The notes: a model not told the origin generated them from the sequence alone. Positions 8,520 through 17,245 are shown, numbered from the stretch's first letter. The stretch is DNA of 64,000 bases from Pseudomonas sp. IPO3778 (GCF_013386825.1 NZ_JACARC010000077.1:1-64000), one strand, 5' to 3'. A program made the numbers and translations.

Positions 8520-9565
8520 GGGCTGTCCGTCTGCCCCACCGGCACCAGATCAACAAGCTCGCGCACCAAGACAGTGGCGAAGCATCCAGCCGGCAGGACG
8601 AATTCCAATTGCAGAATGTCAGGTTCGGGATAATGCCACGTCAACCCGCCAATGGGCAGCCGAAGAATGCGACGTTCCTGGCTCATGCCGGCATTCACCA
8701 GCCAATCCCGCAGGTCGGCTTCACCGTCGGCGACCGCCTGTTCCAGCGCGTGCGTAGCACCGGCGGCAGGCGAATCGCCCTCCCCCCATTGCGGCCCGGT
8801 GGGATGCAGGTCGAGGATCGCCAGGCGCGGGTCGCTGCATTCAGCCTCCCCCGCCGGGAAAAAGCTGCGGCTGTCGGTAAACGCCAGCAAATCGCCGACC
8901 TGGGCGCGCTGCCAGGAGCCATCGGCCACCCGGGCGGCCAACACTTTGTTGAACAGGAAGCTGCGGGCCGTGGAAAGCAGGCGCGAACGCACATTGCGCT
9001 GTTCCGGCAACGCCTTGCGCGCAGCCCAGTCACGGGCATCGACGACGTTGCCGCCGTTATGACCGAAACGCTGGGCGCCGAAATAGTTGGGGATGCCTTG
9101 CCTGGCGATCAGTTGCAGGCGCGCGTCGATGGCCGCGGCATCGCCGGCAAACTGGGTCAGGCGCAAGGTGAAGCCGTTGGCCGAGTGGGCACCGCGCTGC
9201 AGCTTGCGCTTGTGGCGGGCGATCTTGAGGATCTTCAGGGTGTCATTTTCCGCCCCGCTCAAGTCCGGATCCGCCTTGCCCGGCAACTGCACGCTGAACC
9301 ACTGGCGGGTCAGCGCCTGGCGATCCTTCAACCCGGCGTAGCTGACGGTGCGCAAGGGCACCCCCGCCGCCTTGGCAATCCGCCGCGCCGCTTCTTCGGT
9401 GTTCAGGCCGCGCTTTTCCACCCACAACCACAGGTGTTCACCCTCGCCGGTCAGCGGGATATCCAGCACTTCATCCACTTGGAAGTCTTCAGCGGTAGCC
9501 TTTAGAACCGCGCTGCCCAAGGCTTCGCCATAGGCACGCGGGCCCAGCAGTTGCAGATCATTCAT
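8507..9565 (-). CDS. truD: tRNA pseudouridine(13) synthase TruD
   Basis: A 352-residue enzyme that makes pseudouridine at position 13 of tRNA-Glu. The TruD signature GLKDRQALTRQWFSVQ lies near residues 78-93 and contains the catalytic Asp in GLKDR. NYFGAQRFGHNGGN, near 160-173, is another conserved block. The start overlaps the ispF stop by four bases and the end overlaps surE by 13. The length is normal and nothing appears damaged. Confidence 0.96.
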   Translation of the reverse strand: MNDLQLLGPRAYGEALGSAVLKATAEDFQVDEVLDIPLTGEGEHLWLWVEKRGLNTEEAARRIAKAAGVPLRTVSYAGLKDRQALTRQWFSVQLPGKADPDLSGAENDTLKILKIARHKRKLQRGAHSANGFTLRLTQFAGDAAAIDARLQLIARQGIPNYFGAQRFGHNGGNVVDARDWAARKALPEQRNVRSRLLSTARSFLFNKVLAARVADGSWQRAQVGDLLAFTDSRSFFPAGEAECSDPRLAILDLHPTGPQWGEGDSPAAGATHALEQAVADGEADLRDWLVNAGMSQERRILRLPIGGLTWHYPEPDILQLEFVLPAGCFATVLVRELVDLVPVGQTDSPCVF

Positions 9566-10035
9566 GCGCGCAGCAACAAGGCAACGGCGTGCACGGCAAT
9601 GCCCTCTTCGCGACCGGTAAACCCGAGTTTTTCGGTGGTGGTGGCTTTTACGTTCACTTGATCCAACTCAACTTGAAGATCCGCGGCAATCAGCGCGCGC
9701 ATCGATTCGATATGCGGGGCCATCTTGGGCGCCTGGGCGACGATGGTGTTGTCGACATTACCGACCTTCCAGCCCTTGGCATGGATCAGACCGACCACAT
9801 GACGCAGCAGCACACGGCTGTCCGCACCCTTGAACGTGGGGTCGGTGTCCGGAAAGTGCTTGCCGATGTCACCCAACGCCGCCGCGCCGAGCAAGGCATC
9901 GCTCAAGGCATGCAGCACAACGTCGCCGTCGGAATGAGCCAGCAACCCGTGGTGGTGCGCGATCCGCACGCCGCCCAGGGTGATGAAATCGCCTTCGGCG
10001 AAACGGTGCACATCATAGCCGTGGCCAATACGCAT
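9562..10035 (-). CDS. ispF: 2-C-methyl-D-erythritol 2,4-cyclodiphosphate synthase
   Basis: A 157-residue trimeric enzyme of the MEP isoprenoid pathway. It converts CDP-ME 2-phosphate to the cyclic diphosphate. The zinc ligands are in MRIGHGYDVHRF (Asp8, His10) and in the LLAHSDGDV block near residue 34-42; IGKHFPDTDP and TTEKLGFTGREEGI are further family blocks. The start is certain from homology. It is nevertheless preceded directly by seven T residues that belong to a terminator-like hairpin (10036-10065), leaving no separate Shine-Dalgarno. ispD and dxr of the same pathway are also in this window. Confidence 0.97.
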   Translation of the reverse strand: MRIGHGYDVHRFAEGDFITLGGVRIAHHHGLLAHSDGDVVLHALSDALLGAAALGDIGKHFPDTDPTFKGADSRVLLRHVVGLIHAKGWKVGNVDNTIVAQAPKMAPHIESMRALIAADLQVELDQVNVKATTTEKLGFTGREEGIAVHAVALLLRA

Positions 10036-10065
10036 AAAAAAACGCCCCGATTTAATTCAGGGCGT
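10036..10065 (-). terminator. Terminator-like hairpin abutting the ispF start codon
   Basis: Read on the minus strand, ACGCCC and GGGCGT pair around a 12-base loop that can add two more pairs, and are followed by seven T residues. The T-run is immediately followed by the ispF ATG. It lies 24 bases after the fghA stop and would end the adhC-fghA transcript. Confidence 0.8.
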
Positions 10066-10089
10066 GATTCTACCTACTTTTGCCTCACA

Positions 10090-10935
10090 TTAACCGAGCA
10101 AAGCACGTGCGTGATGGCGTAAATGGTCTTCGATAAAGCTGGCGATAAAGAAGTAGCTGTGGTCATAGCCCGGCTGCAGGCGCAGCTCCAGCGGATGGTT
10201 GGCCGCCTTGGCCGCTTGCTGCAAGGCTTGCGGCTTGAGCTGCACCGCGAGGAAATCGTCGCGATCGCCCTGGTCCACCAGCAACGGCAGCTTTTCCGAA
10301 GCTTCGCTGATCAGCACGCAGGCATCCCATTCACGCCACTTCGAGCGCTCCTCACCCAGGTAGCGGGAGAACGCCTTCTGCCCCCAAGGGCAATCCATCG
10401 GGTTGTTGATCGGCGAGAACGCCGACACCGACTGGTAACGCCCCGGGTTGCGCAAGGCACACACCAGCGCGCCGTGACCGCCCATGGAGTGGCCGCTGAT
10501 CCCGCGCCGGGTCGAAGCCGGGAAATGCGCCTCCACCAATGCCGGCAATTCCTGCACCACGTAGTCATGCATCCGATAGTGCTGGGCCCAGGGTTCCTGG
10601 GTGGCGTTCAGGTAGAAGCCCGCCCCGAGGCCAAAGTCCCAGGCCTTGTCCGGGTCACCCGGCACGCCCGGCCCGCGGGGGCTGGTGTCGGGCGCAACGA
10701 TGATCACCCCCAACTCGGCTGCCATGCGCTGGGCGCCGGCCTTCTGCATGAAGTTCTCATCGGTGCAGGTCAGCCCCGACAGCCAGTACAGCACCGGCAG
10801 TTTTCCGCCCTGCTCCGCTTGCGGCGGCAGGTACACGGCGAAGGTCATGTCACAGCCGAGCACATTGGAGTGGTGCTTGTAGCGTTTGTGCCAGCCGCCG
10901 AAGCTTTTCTGGCACGACAGGTTTTCCAGACTCAT
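10090..10935 (-). CDS. fghA: S-formylglutathione hydrolase
   Basis: A 281-residue esterase-D-type alpha/beta hydrolase that releases formate and glutathione in glutathione-dependent formaldehyde detoxification. The nucleophile elbow GHSMGGHGA (residues about 147-155) carries the catalytic Ser. The remaining triad residues should be the Asp in DQGDRDDFL near 226 and the His in PGYDHSYFF near 260. It follows adhC by 8 bases, so it is co-transcribed with the enzyme that makes its substrate. A terminator-like hairpin follows. Confidence 0.96.
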   Translation of the reverse strand: MSLENLSCQKSFGGWHKRYKHHSNVLGCDMTFAVYLPPQAEQGGKLPVLYWLSGLTCTDENFMQKAGAQRMAAELGVIIVAPDTSPRGPGVPGDPDKAWDFGLGAGFYLNATQEPWAQHYRMHDYVVQELPALVEAHFPASTRRGISGHSMGGHGALVCALRNPGRYQSVSAFSPINNPMDCPWGQKAFSRYLGEERSKWREWDACVLISEASEKLPLLVDQGDRDDFLAVQLKPQALQQAAKAANHPLELRLQPGYDHSYFFIASFIEDHLRHHARALLG

Positions 10936-10943
10936 GGCCGACC

Positions 10944-12056
10944 TCAGAAGTGAATGACGGTGCGAATGCTCTTGCCTTCATGCATCAGGTCAAACGCCTT
11001 GTTGATATCTTCCAGGCCCATGGTGTGGGTGATGAAGGTATCCAGCGGGATTTCGCCGGTCTGGGCCATTTCCACGTAGCTTGGCAATTCGCTGCGACCA
11101 CGCACGCCACCAAATGCCGAACCGCGCCAGACGCGACCGGTCACCAGTTGGAACGGACGGGTAGCGATTTCCTGGCCAGCACCGGCCACGCCAATGATCA
11201 CCGACTCGCCCCAGCCTTTGTGGCAGCACTCAAGGGCCGCACGCATCAGTTGGACGTTGCCGATGCACTCGAAGGAAAAGTCGACGCCGCCATCGGTCAG
11301 ATCGACGATCACGTCCTGGATCGGGCGGTCGTAGTCTTTCGGGTTGATGCAGTCGGTGGCGCCCAATTGCTTGGCGATTTCAAACTTGGCCGGGTTGATG
11401 TCGATGGCAATGATGCGGCCAGCCTTGGCCTTCACCGCACCGATCACCGCTGACAGGCCGATACCGCCCAGGCCGAAGATGGCCACGGTGTCGCCTGGCT
11501 TGACCTTGGCCGTGTTGATCACCGCACCGATGCCGGTGGTGACGCCACAGCCCAGCAGGCAAACTTTTTCCAGGGGCGCGTCTTTAGGAATCTTGGCCAC
11601 GGAGATTTCCGGCAACACGGTGTATTCGGAGAACGTCGAGGTGCCCATGTAGTGGAAAATCGGCTGGCCCTTGTAGGAAAAGCGCGAAGTGCCGTCTGGC
11701 ATCAGGCCTTTGCCCTGGGTGGCGCGAATCGCCTGGCAGAGGTTGGTCTTGCCCGACAGGCAGAATTTGCACTGGCCGCATTCCGGGGTGTACAGCGGGA
11801 TCACGTGGTCGCCCACGGCCACCGACGTCACACCTTCACCGATGGCTTCCACGACCGCGCCGCCTTCGTGGCCGAGGATCGACGGGAAGATGCCTTCCGG
11901 ATCAGCGCCCGACAGGGTGTAGGCATCGGTATGGCAGACACCGGACGCCACTACCCGCAACAGCACTTCGCCGGCCTTGGGCATGGCCACATCCACTTCA
12001 ACGATCTCGAGAGGTTTCTTGGCTTCGAAGGCTACGGCCGCGCGGGACTTGATCAT
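10944..12056 (-). CDS. adhC: S-(hydroxymethyl)glutathione dehydrogenase, class III alcohol dehydrogenase
   Basis: A 370-residue zinc-dependent NAD enzyme that oxidises the formaldehyde-glutathione adduct to S-formylglutathione. The catalytic zinc site shows GVCHTDAYT near residue 36 and GHEGG near 66. The structural zinc ligands are in CGQCKFCLSGKTNLC near 95-109, and the Rossmann motif is GLGGIGL near 200. The ATG at 12056 (MIKSRAAVAF) is chosen over an upstream in-frame ATG because GGAG lies 9 bases before it and the family begins here. It is divergent from the LysR regulator gene and pairs with fghA. Confidence 0.96.
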   Translation of the reverse strand: MIKSRAAVAFEAKKPLEIVEVDVAMPKAGEVLLRVVASGVCHTDAYTLSGADPEGIFPSILGHEGGAVVEAIGEGVTSVAVGDHVIPLYTPECGQCKFCLSGKTNLCQAIRATQGKGLMPDGTSRFSYKGQPIFHYMGTSTFSEYTVLPEISVAKIPKDAPLEKVCLLGCGVTTGIGAVINTAKVKPGDTVAIFGLGGIGLSAVIGAVKAKAGRIIAIDINPAKFEIAKQLGATDCINPKDYDRPIQDVIVDLTDGGVDFSFECIGNVQLMRAALECCHKGWGESVIIGVAGAGQEIATRPFQLVTGRVWRGSAFGGVRGRSELPSYVEMAQTGEIPLDTFITHTMGLEDINKAFDLMHEGKSIRTVIHF

Positions 12057-12112
12057 CCGGTTTCTCCATGGGATTAAAAACGTAAGACCGGCAGTGTAAA
12101 ACAGGCTCAACT

Positions 12113-12123
12113 GATTAATAATC
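12113..12123. promoter_or_regulatory. Possible LysR-type operator between adhC and gfnR
   Basis: GATTA-A-TAATC is a short palindrome in the 109-base divergent gap, about 55 bases from the adhC start and 42 from the regulator start. LysR proteins often bind such AT-rich dyads next to their own gene. Position is the only support. Confidence 0.3.
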
Positions 12124-12165
12124 CAACCAAAAGCAAAACATTATTGCCGTACAGGGATAATAAGC

Positions 12166-13065
12166 ATGTTGGAAAACCGCTGGGAAGGCATCGACGAATT
12201 CGTCGCCGTGGCGGAGTGCTGCCAATTTACGGCGGCCGCCGAGCGCCTCGGGGTGTCGTCCTCCCATATCAGCCGCCAGGTCGCGCGCCTCGAAGAGCGC
12301 CTGCAAACCCGCTTGCTGTACCGCAGCACACGCCGGGTGACATTGACCGAGGCGGGCCAGACGTTCCTGCAACATTGCCAGCGCTTGCAGGATGGCCGCG
12401 AGGAAGCCCTGCGCGCGGTGGGCGACTTGGCCAGTGAGCCAAAAGGCATGTTGCGCATGACCTGCGCCGTGGCTTACGGCGAACGGTTTATCGTGCCCCT
12501 GGTGACGCGATTCATGGGCCTTTACCCCCAATTGCGGGTGGACGTCGAGCTGAGCAATCGCCAACTGGACCTGGTTCACGAAGGCCTCGATCTGGCGATT
12601 CGCCTGGGCCGGCTTTCCGATTCACGGATGGTCGCCAGCCGCCTGGCGCCACGACGCATGTACCTCTGCGCGTCGCCTTCCTACCTTGAACGGTATGGCC
12701 GCCCACACAGCTTGTCGGAACTGAGCCGGCACAACTGCCTGATCGGCAGTTCCGACATCTGGCAGCTGGAACAGGACGGGCGGGAATTCTCCCAAAGGGT
12801 GCAGGGAAATTGGCGCTGCAACAGTGGGCAGGCCGTGCTGGACGCCGTGCTGCAAGGCGTTGGCCTGTGTCAGCTACCCGACTACTACGTACTGGAACAT
12901 TTGAAAAGCGGTGCCCTGGTGTCACTGCTTGAGGCTCACCAGCCGCCGAACACTGCCGTTTGGGCGCTTTACCCGCAACAACGTCATCTCTCGCCAAAAG
13001 TCCGCAAGCTGGTGGACTTTCTCAAAGAGGGGCTGGCCCAACATGCCGTCTACACCGCCATATAA
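12166..13065 (+). CDS. gfnR: LysR-family regulator, GfnR-like (formaldehyde response)
   Basis: A 299-residue LysR-type transcription factor. The N-terminal winged helix-turn-helix (FVAVAECCQFTAAAERLGVS, SHISRQVARLEERL) spans residues 1-60 and the effector-binding fold fills the rest. In P. aeruginosa the LysR gene divergent from adhC-fghA is gfnR, the regulator of glutathione-dependent formaldehyde neutralisation. Position and orientation here are the same, so I infer the same role. The start at 12166 follows a plausible AGGGATAAT segment. No inducer can be named from sequence. Confidence 0.82.
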   Translation: MLENRWEGIDEFVAVAECCQFTAAAERLGVSSSHISRQVARLEERLQTRLLYRSTRRVTLTEAGQTFLQHCQRLQDGREEALRAVGDLASEPKGMLRMTCAVAYGERFIVPLVTRFMGLYPQLRVDVELSNRQLDLVHEGLDLAIRLGRLSDSRMVASRLAPRRMYLCASPSYLERYGRPHSLSELSRHNCLIGSSDIWQLEQDGREFSQRVQGNWRCNSGQAVLDAVLQGVGLCQLPDYYVLEHLKSGALVSLLEAHQPPNTAVWALYPQQRHLSPKVRKLVDFLKEGLAQHAVYTAI

Positions 13066-13131
13066 GTAACGCCCGGCCATCGGTCGCTTGCCTGCAAATA
13101 CACGCAGTTTCCACTGCGACAAGGCAAGCAG

Positions 13132-16100
13132 ATGACCACCCATACCCCACAGATTCATCGCACCAACCACTTTATCCGCAAGGTACTGGCCGATTTTCCG
13201 GTACCGAGCGAGATCGCTGCCCGGTTGATTCGCGTCCACCTCCAGCCGTTTTGCAATGAAGAGCTGGACCCCGACACCACGCTGCTGACCACGCTCGAAT
13301 ACAACATCGACAAGCCGGACGCGCCTTTCACCGGGGCCATTATCCAGCAGATGAGCCTGACCGAAGCGATGATCGCCAACGCCCCGCAGGCCCCTGGCGG
13401 CCTGGTCAATATCACGGGTTTTTCCACGACCGCGCCGTATTTCAATGTCGTGTCCGAGTTGCCGCGCCTGGTGGATAACCGCATCCCGGCGATGTTCAAT
13501 GAAGAGTTCATCGCCGCCAGCTGGATACCCCCACAGCGTTATGAAGCGCTTTACCTGCAGAGTCAGCCACAGGTTTACGGGCCAGGCACCCAGCTGGACA
13601 TATCACCCCAGACCTTTCGCAAGGCGGTGCAATCGAGCAACTTCGAAGAGGTTTACGACAAGGCGATCCTGCATTTCTGGAACAAACACCAGGAGAACTA
13701 TAAAACCCTGATGCGCATGGCGTTTATAGAGGGCTACCTGAATCAGTTCGAGGAGTTCACCCTGACTGCCGGAGAACGGGATCTGGCAGCACGGGCGGCC
13801 GGTATCGCCGTCGACAAAGATTTCGGCAACCTGTCTCTCGAGGACTTGCAGGCACCCTACCAACTGGATAAAACCCTGACGCTTCGCGTGCTGCGCATCT
13901 ACAACAGCGAAGCCACTGACATCCTCACGATTACCGACAACCAGAGTCAGGTCACTCTGCTCTACATTCCGGGTAACTCGTCGCCGTTCCATGGCTTCGT
14001 CAACCCGGCCTCAATGCGCACATGGCTGGTAGACACGGCCAAGAACGCCACCCGCCGAAAAGCCCTGACCAACCATTTCGAGCCCGATACCGTCGACACC
14101 GGCTTGATCTTCAGTGGCGTCGAAGAAGCCTTGGTGGGCATGACGGCATTTCCGAACCCCGTCCCGACGTCCGGCTTTTTCAACGCCCTGCTGCCCAACG
14201 TCTATTGGGACCCCGAGCAATACATCAACAACGCCATGTACCCGGCAATGAGTGGCGACCCGTTTGACTACATCACCCGCCAGGTGAAAGCGCGGATCAG
14301 TAAGCTGATGGCCAAAACCATCGTTTCCCCGCTGGACACCCGTAAGGCAAACACCCTCGACACACTGGAAAAAGGCTGCCTGCTGGCCATCCCCCTGGCA
14401 CTCGCCATGCGGTCGGCGCTGCTGGCGGAGTTTTGCTTCCTGACACAAGGCGTCAGCGAGATGGTGATCGGCGCCGACGATGTGCTCAAAGACAAACCCA
14501 AAGGCCTTGAGCGCATTATCTTCGGCGCGCTGAATGCCGTGCCGGTGATGGTTCACGGCCTCGGCACCCAGGCCGCCACGCTCAAGAGCGTGCGCAGCAC
14601 GCTGGGCAAGGCTTCCCGGGGAGCGGACGGCCGTATCCGCGTCGACATCGTGTCCGCAAGCCCGGCGTTGCTAGCCAGCAAAGGCCGTTCACTGGTCGCG
14701 ACGGGGCATCCCAGTGGGTTGCAAATCGTGCAACTCGACGGCGAGTCGTTCATGACCTACAAGACCCCCAATGAAGGGGGTTTGTTTGAATTGTTCATGA
14801 GCGATCCCGCGGCCCCTGGAAAAGTCCAGGCGACCGGGCTGTATGCCATACAAAGCGCCGACCTGAAGTGGCGGCGCGCCGGGCTGAGCGGCGGCGGCGC
14901 TTTTCGCAACGCCTGGCAACGCGTCTATCAGCTTTTTGGCGGCGCAACCCACTCGACCTTTTTCAACACCTACGAAATGCCAGATCCGATGCGCAACACC
15001 CTCTCGGCAATGATGAGCGACAGCGGTTCGTTTTCTGAAAACCTCGAACCCCTGGGCACTCATCAGCAACCGCTGCGGGATACGCGCAACCTGTTCTTCG
15101 AAAAACGAAACAAACTGGCTGCCGACTCGACAGCGTTCTTCAACACCCGCCCGTTCTCCCCCATGCGCCCCGTGCTGCCCACCTTCAGCCTGGAGGAACC
15201 CCAAGCCAGCATTGTCCAGAAGCTGCTAAGTGCCAGCGACGGCCTGGTAATCGGTGAAAGCCACAGCGCGCTGTCGAGCAAGGCATTTCTCATCAACAAC
15301 ATGCAGGAACTGGCGCGACAAGGGGTCAAGCGAATCTATTTCGAACACCTGCTGACGGACGTTCACACCCCGCTGCTCAAGGCGTTCTACCGATCCGCAA
15401 CGGCGCACATGTCCGACGAGCTGAAAAACTACCTGAAAGGCATTTACCCGCCGCTGCACGACACCTATTACTCGTTTCAAAATATCGTGGTCAAGGCCAA
15501 GGCCGCCGGCATCAAGATCCAGCCTATCGACTGCACGGCCAGCTACATGATCCGGGACATGCCGGACGCCACCGGCACCCTGCGCCAGCGCATGATGAAC
15601 TTCTACGCAACGGAAGTGATTCAGTGGGTCCAGACCACCAAGCGCCTTCCGGGCAAATGGGTGGCGCTGGTGGGTGACAGCCATACCAATAATTACCGGG
15701 GCATCCCGGGCCTGGCGGAGTTGACGGGCAGCCTCAGCCTGCGAATAGAGGACGCCCGTGCCGGGCAACGCCTGGGCATTGAAGCGGACACGGGGCACAC
15801 GTCGAGCATGGGAATTGGTCGGGGGGATAGCAGGGTCAACGCCCATTTTGTGTTGCGCGTCGATACCGCGACCTTGCCCAGGCCGGCGGCGGAACTCCCC
15901 GGGCCATCCCACAGCCAGGTGGCGAGCACGCCCCACACCCTACTGGTCAAGCCCGGGCAGTTCCTGCTGGCGCCCGCCACCCCCACCACACCCGCACAGA
16001 TTCTCTATCGTTCACGGCGAGGTGATATTCAAACCATCAACGTCACTCAGGCAGGGGCGCTGTTTTCCATCCGCATGCCGGGCTGGTCGATCGGTCAGAC

Positions 16101-16173
16101 GTCTTTTGACAGCCAGCAGGCCCTGGTCGACGCGATAAAAACCCGACCAGGCATGGAGCAGGTATACAGCTGA
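13132..16173 (+). CDS. Large toxin-like effector (DUF6543 / membrane-targeted effector type) with TIKI/ChaN-like C-terminal domain
   Basis: This 1013-residue protein resembles the 'dermonecrotic' or 'membrane-targeted effector domain' toxins common in Pseudomonas. The first 550 residues or so fit the alpha-helical DUF6543 type (HFIRKVLADFPVPSEIAARL near residue 10). One hydrophobic stretch, AIPLALAMRSALLAEFCFL, lies near 422-440. The C-terminal part has GESH (Glu709, His711), YFEH (Glu738) and VGDSH (His851). The spacing resembles the catalytic E-H-E-H of the Ras/Rap1 protease RRSP and related TIKI/ChaN/EreA-fold enzymes; that link is inference from motif and spacing. About 130 further residues follow. 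There is no signal peptide, no neighbouring secretion or immunity gene, and the ribosome-binding site is weak. It sits between gfnR and ispD, where the surrounding order is otherwise conserved, and its stop codon is one base from that of convergent ispD. Confidence 0.65.
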   Translation: MTTHTPQIHRTNHFIRKVLADFPVPSEIAARLIRVHLQPFCNEELDPDTTLLTTLEYNIDKPDAPFTGAIIQQMSLTEAMIANAPQAPGGLVNITGFSTTAPYFNVVSELPRLVDNRIPAMFNEEFIAASWIPPQRYEALYLQSQPQVYGPGTQLDISPQTFRKAVQSSNFEEVYDKAILHFWNKHQENYKTLMRMAFIEGYLNQFEEFTLTAGERDLAARAAGIAVDKDFGNLSLEDLQAPYQLDKTLTLRVLRIYNSEATDILTITDNQSQVTLLYIPGNSSPFHGFVNPASMRTWLVDTAKNATRRKALTNHFEPDTVDTGLIFSGVEEALVGMTAFPNPVPTSGFFNALLPNVYWDPEQYINNAMYPAMSGDPFDYITRQVKARISKLMAKTIVSPLDTRKANTLDTLEKGCLLAIPLALAMRSALLAEFCFLTQGVSEMVIGADDVLKDKPKGLERIIFGALNAVPVMVHGLGTQAATLKSVRSTLGKASRGADGRIRVDIVSASPALLASKGRSLVATGHPSGLQIVQLDGESFMTYKTPNEGGLFELFMSDPAAPGKVQATGLYAIQSADLKWRRAGLSGGGAFRNAWQRVYQLFGGATHSTFFNTYEMPDPMRNTLSAMMSDSGSFSENLEPLGTHQQPLRDTRNLFFEKRNKLAADSTAFFNTRPFSPMRPVLPTFSLEEPQASIVQKLLSASDGLVIGESHSALSSKAFLINNMQELARQGVKRIYFEHLLTDVHTPLLKAFYRSATAHMSDELKNYLKGIYPPLHDTYYSFQNIVVKAKAAGIKIQPIDCTASYMIRDMPDATGTLRQRMMNFYATEVIQWVQTTKRLPGKWVALVGDSHTNNYRGIPGLAELTGSLSLRIEDARAGQRLGIEADTGHTSSMGIGRGDSRVNAHFVLRVDTATLPRPAAELPGPSHSQVASTPHTLLVKPGQFLLAPATPTTPAQILYRSRRGDIQTINVTQAGALFSIRMPGWSIGQTSFDSQQALVDAIKTRPGMEQVYS

Positions 16174-16174
16174 T

Positions 16175-16885
16175 TCAAACTGACCGACTGGCTCGGCGCT
16201 GGCGCAGCCATTCAAGGTCTTCCGGGCGGGTGACCTTGATGTTGTCGCTGCGGCCTTCGATCAGGCGCGGCGCGTGCCCGGCCCACTCCATCGCCGACGC
16301 TTCATCGGTGATGGGTACGTCCGACACCAGGCTGTCGGCCAGGGCGCGGTGCAATGCGCCCAGGCGAAACATCTGCGGCGTGTAGGCCTGCCAGATCTCG
16401 CTGCGGTCAACGGTTTCCAGCACCCGGCCGTGCTTGTCGGCACGCTTGAGGGTATCGCGCGCGGGCACGGCCAGCAGCCCGCCGACCGGATCGTGGGCCA
16501 GTTCACCGAGCAGTTTGTCGAGATCATCACGATGAAGATTGGGCCGGGCTGCATCGTGCACCAGCACCCAGTCGTCATCGCTGGCGCCCTGGCCATGCAG
16601 GTACAACAAGGCGTTGAGTACCGAACCCGAGCGCTCCGCACCGCCGTCTACACGTACGATGCGCGGGTCAGCGGCGCAGGCCAGGGTTGGCCAATAAGGG
16701 TCGTCCACCGCAACGCTGACCACCAGCCCCTTCAGGTCCGGATGGTCGAGGAAACAGCCCAGGCTGTGTTCGAGAATAGTGCGCCCGCCCAGATGCAGAT
16801 ATTGCTTGGGACGGTCCGCAGCCATACGGGCACCCACGCCCGCGGCAGGAATCACGGCCCAGAAGGCCGGTGACGGAATGCTCAT
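16175..16885 (-). CDS. ispD: 2-C-methyl-D-erythritol 4-phosphate cytidylyltransferase
   Basis: A 236-residue nucleotidyltransferase that makes CDP-methylerythritol in the MEP pathway. The glycine-rich nucleotide-binding start AVIPAAGVGARMAADRPKQY lies at residues 9-28, VLVHDAARP near 106 is the metal-binding block, and the GRSDNIKVTRPEDLE signature is near the C-terminus. The start overlaps the ftsB stop by four bases (ATGA). Its stop lies one base from that of the convergent toxin-like gene, so there is no room for a separate terminator. Confidence 0.96.
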   Translation of the reverse strand: MSIPSPAFWAVIPAAGVGARMAADRPKQYLHLGGRTILEHSLGCFLDHPDLKGLVVSVAVDDPYWPTLACAADPRIVRVDGGAERSGSVLNALLYLHGQGASDDDWVLVHDAARPNLHRDDLDKLLGELAHDPVGGLLAVPARDTLKRADKHGRVLETVDRSEIWQAYTPQMFRLGALHRALADSLVSDVPITDEASAMEWAGHAPRLIEGRSDNIKVTRPEDLEWLRQRRASRSV

Positions 16886-17160
16886 TGGGCCAACTGGTAG
16901 AGGGTTTCACCCTCCTTGACCATGCCCAATTCATGACGAGCCCGTTCTTCAACGGTCTCCATACCTTTTTTCAGTTCAAGTACTTCGGCATCGAGCACGC
17001 GATTACGCTCCAGCAACACCTCGTTTTCGGCGTGCTGTGCGGCAATTTGCTGGGTCAGTTCGGTGACCTGCGCCAAGCTGCCGTTCCCCACCCAAAGGCG
17101 GTACTGCAGGCCAGCCAGCAGCAAGAGCAAGACGAGGAACAACCAATTGGGACTGCGCAT
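16882..17160 (-). CDS. ftsB: Cell division protein FtsB
   Basis: A 92-residue bitopic membrane protein of the FtsQBL divisome subcomplex. After the short cytoplasmic start MRSPNW comes one membrane helix (LFLVLLLLLAGLQYRLW, about residues 7-23), then a leucine-heptad coiled coil (LTQQIAAQHAENEVLLERNR...) in the periplasm. The ATG at 17160 is chosen over an upstream in-frame ATG at 17223 because FtsB begins directly with the membrane helix. It lies between eno and ispD, as in many gamma-proteobacteria, and its stop overlaps the ispD start. Confidence 0.94.
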   Translation of the reverse strand: MRSPNWLFLVLLLLLAGLQYRLWVGNGSLAQVTELTQQIAAQHAENEVLLERNRVLDAEVLELKKGMETVEERARHELGMVKEGETLYQLAQ

Positions 17161-17224
17161 CGAATATCGGGTATCCAGTGAAAAAAGACAGCCATGCAAA
17201 ACTTTTACTGCAACTGATAGCACG

Positions 17225-17245
17225 AAGCCTGGAATAACCAGGCTT
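17225..17245. terminator. Hairpin between eno and ftsB
   Basis: AAGCCTGG and CCAGGCTT form a perfect 8-base-pair stem with a 5-base loop, extendable by CAC/GTG across a bulge. No T-run follows on the minus strand, so it may be a processing or pause site rather than a true terminator. Confidence 0.4.

Noticed and set aside
12166..16173. A toxin-immunity or secretion island around the toxin-like gene
   Set aside because: Neighbours are gfnR and ispD. There is no small immunity-type gene, VgrG, PAAR, chaperone, integrase or direct repeat that I can see.
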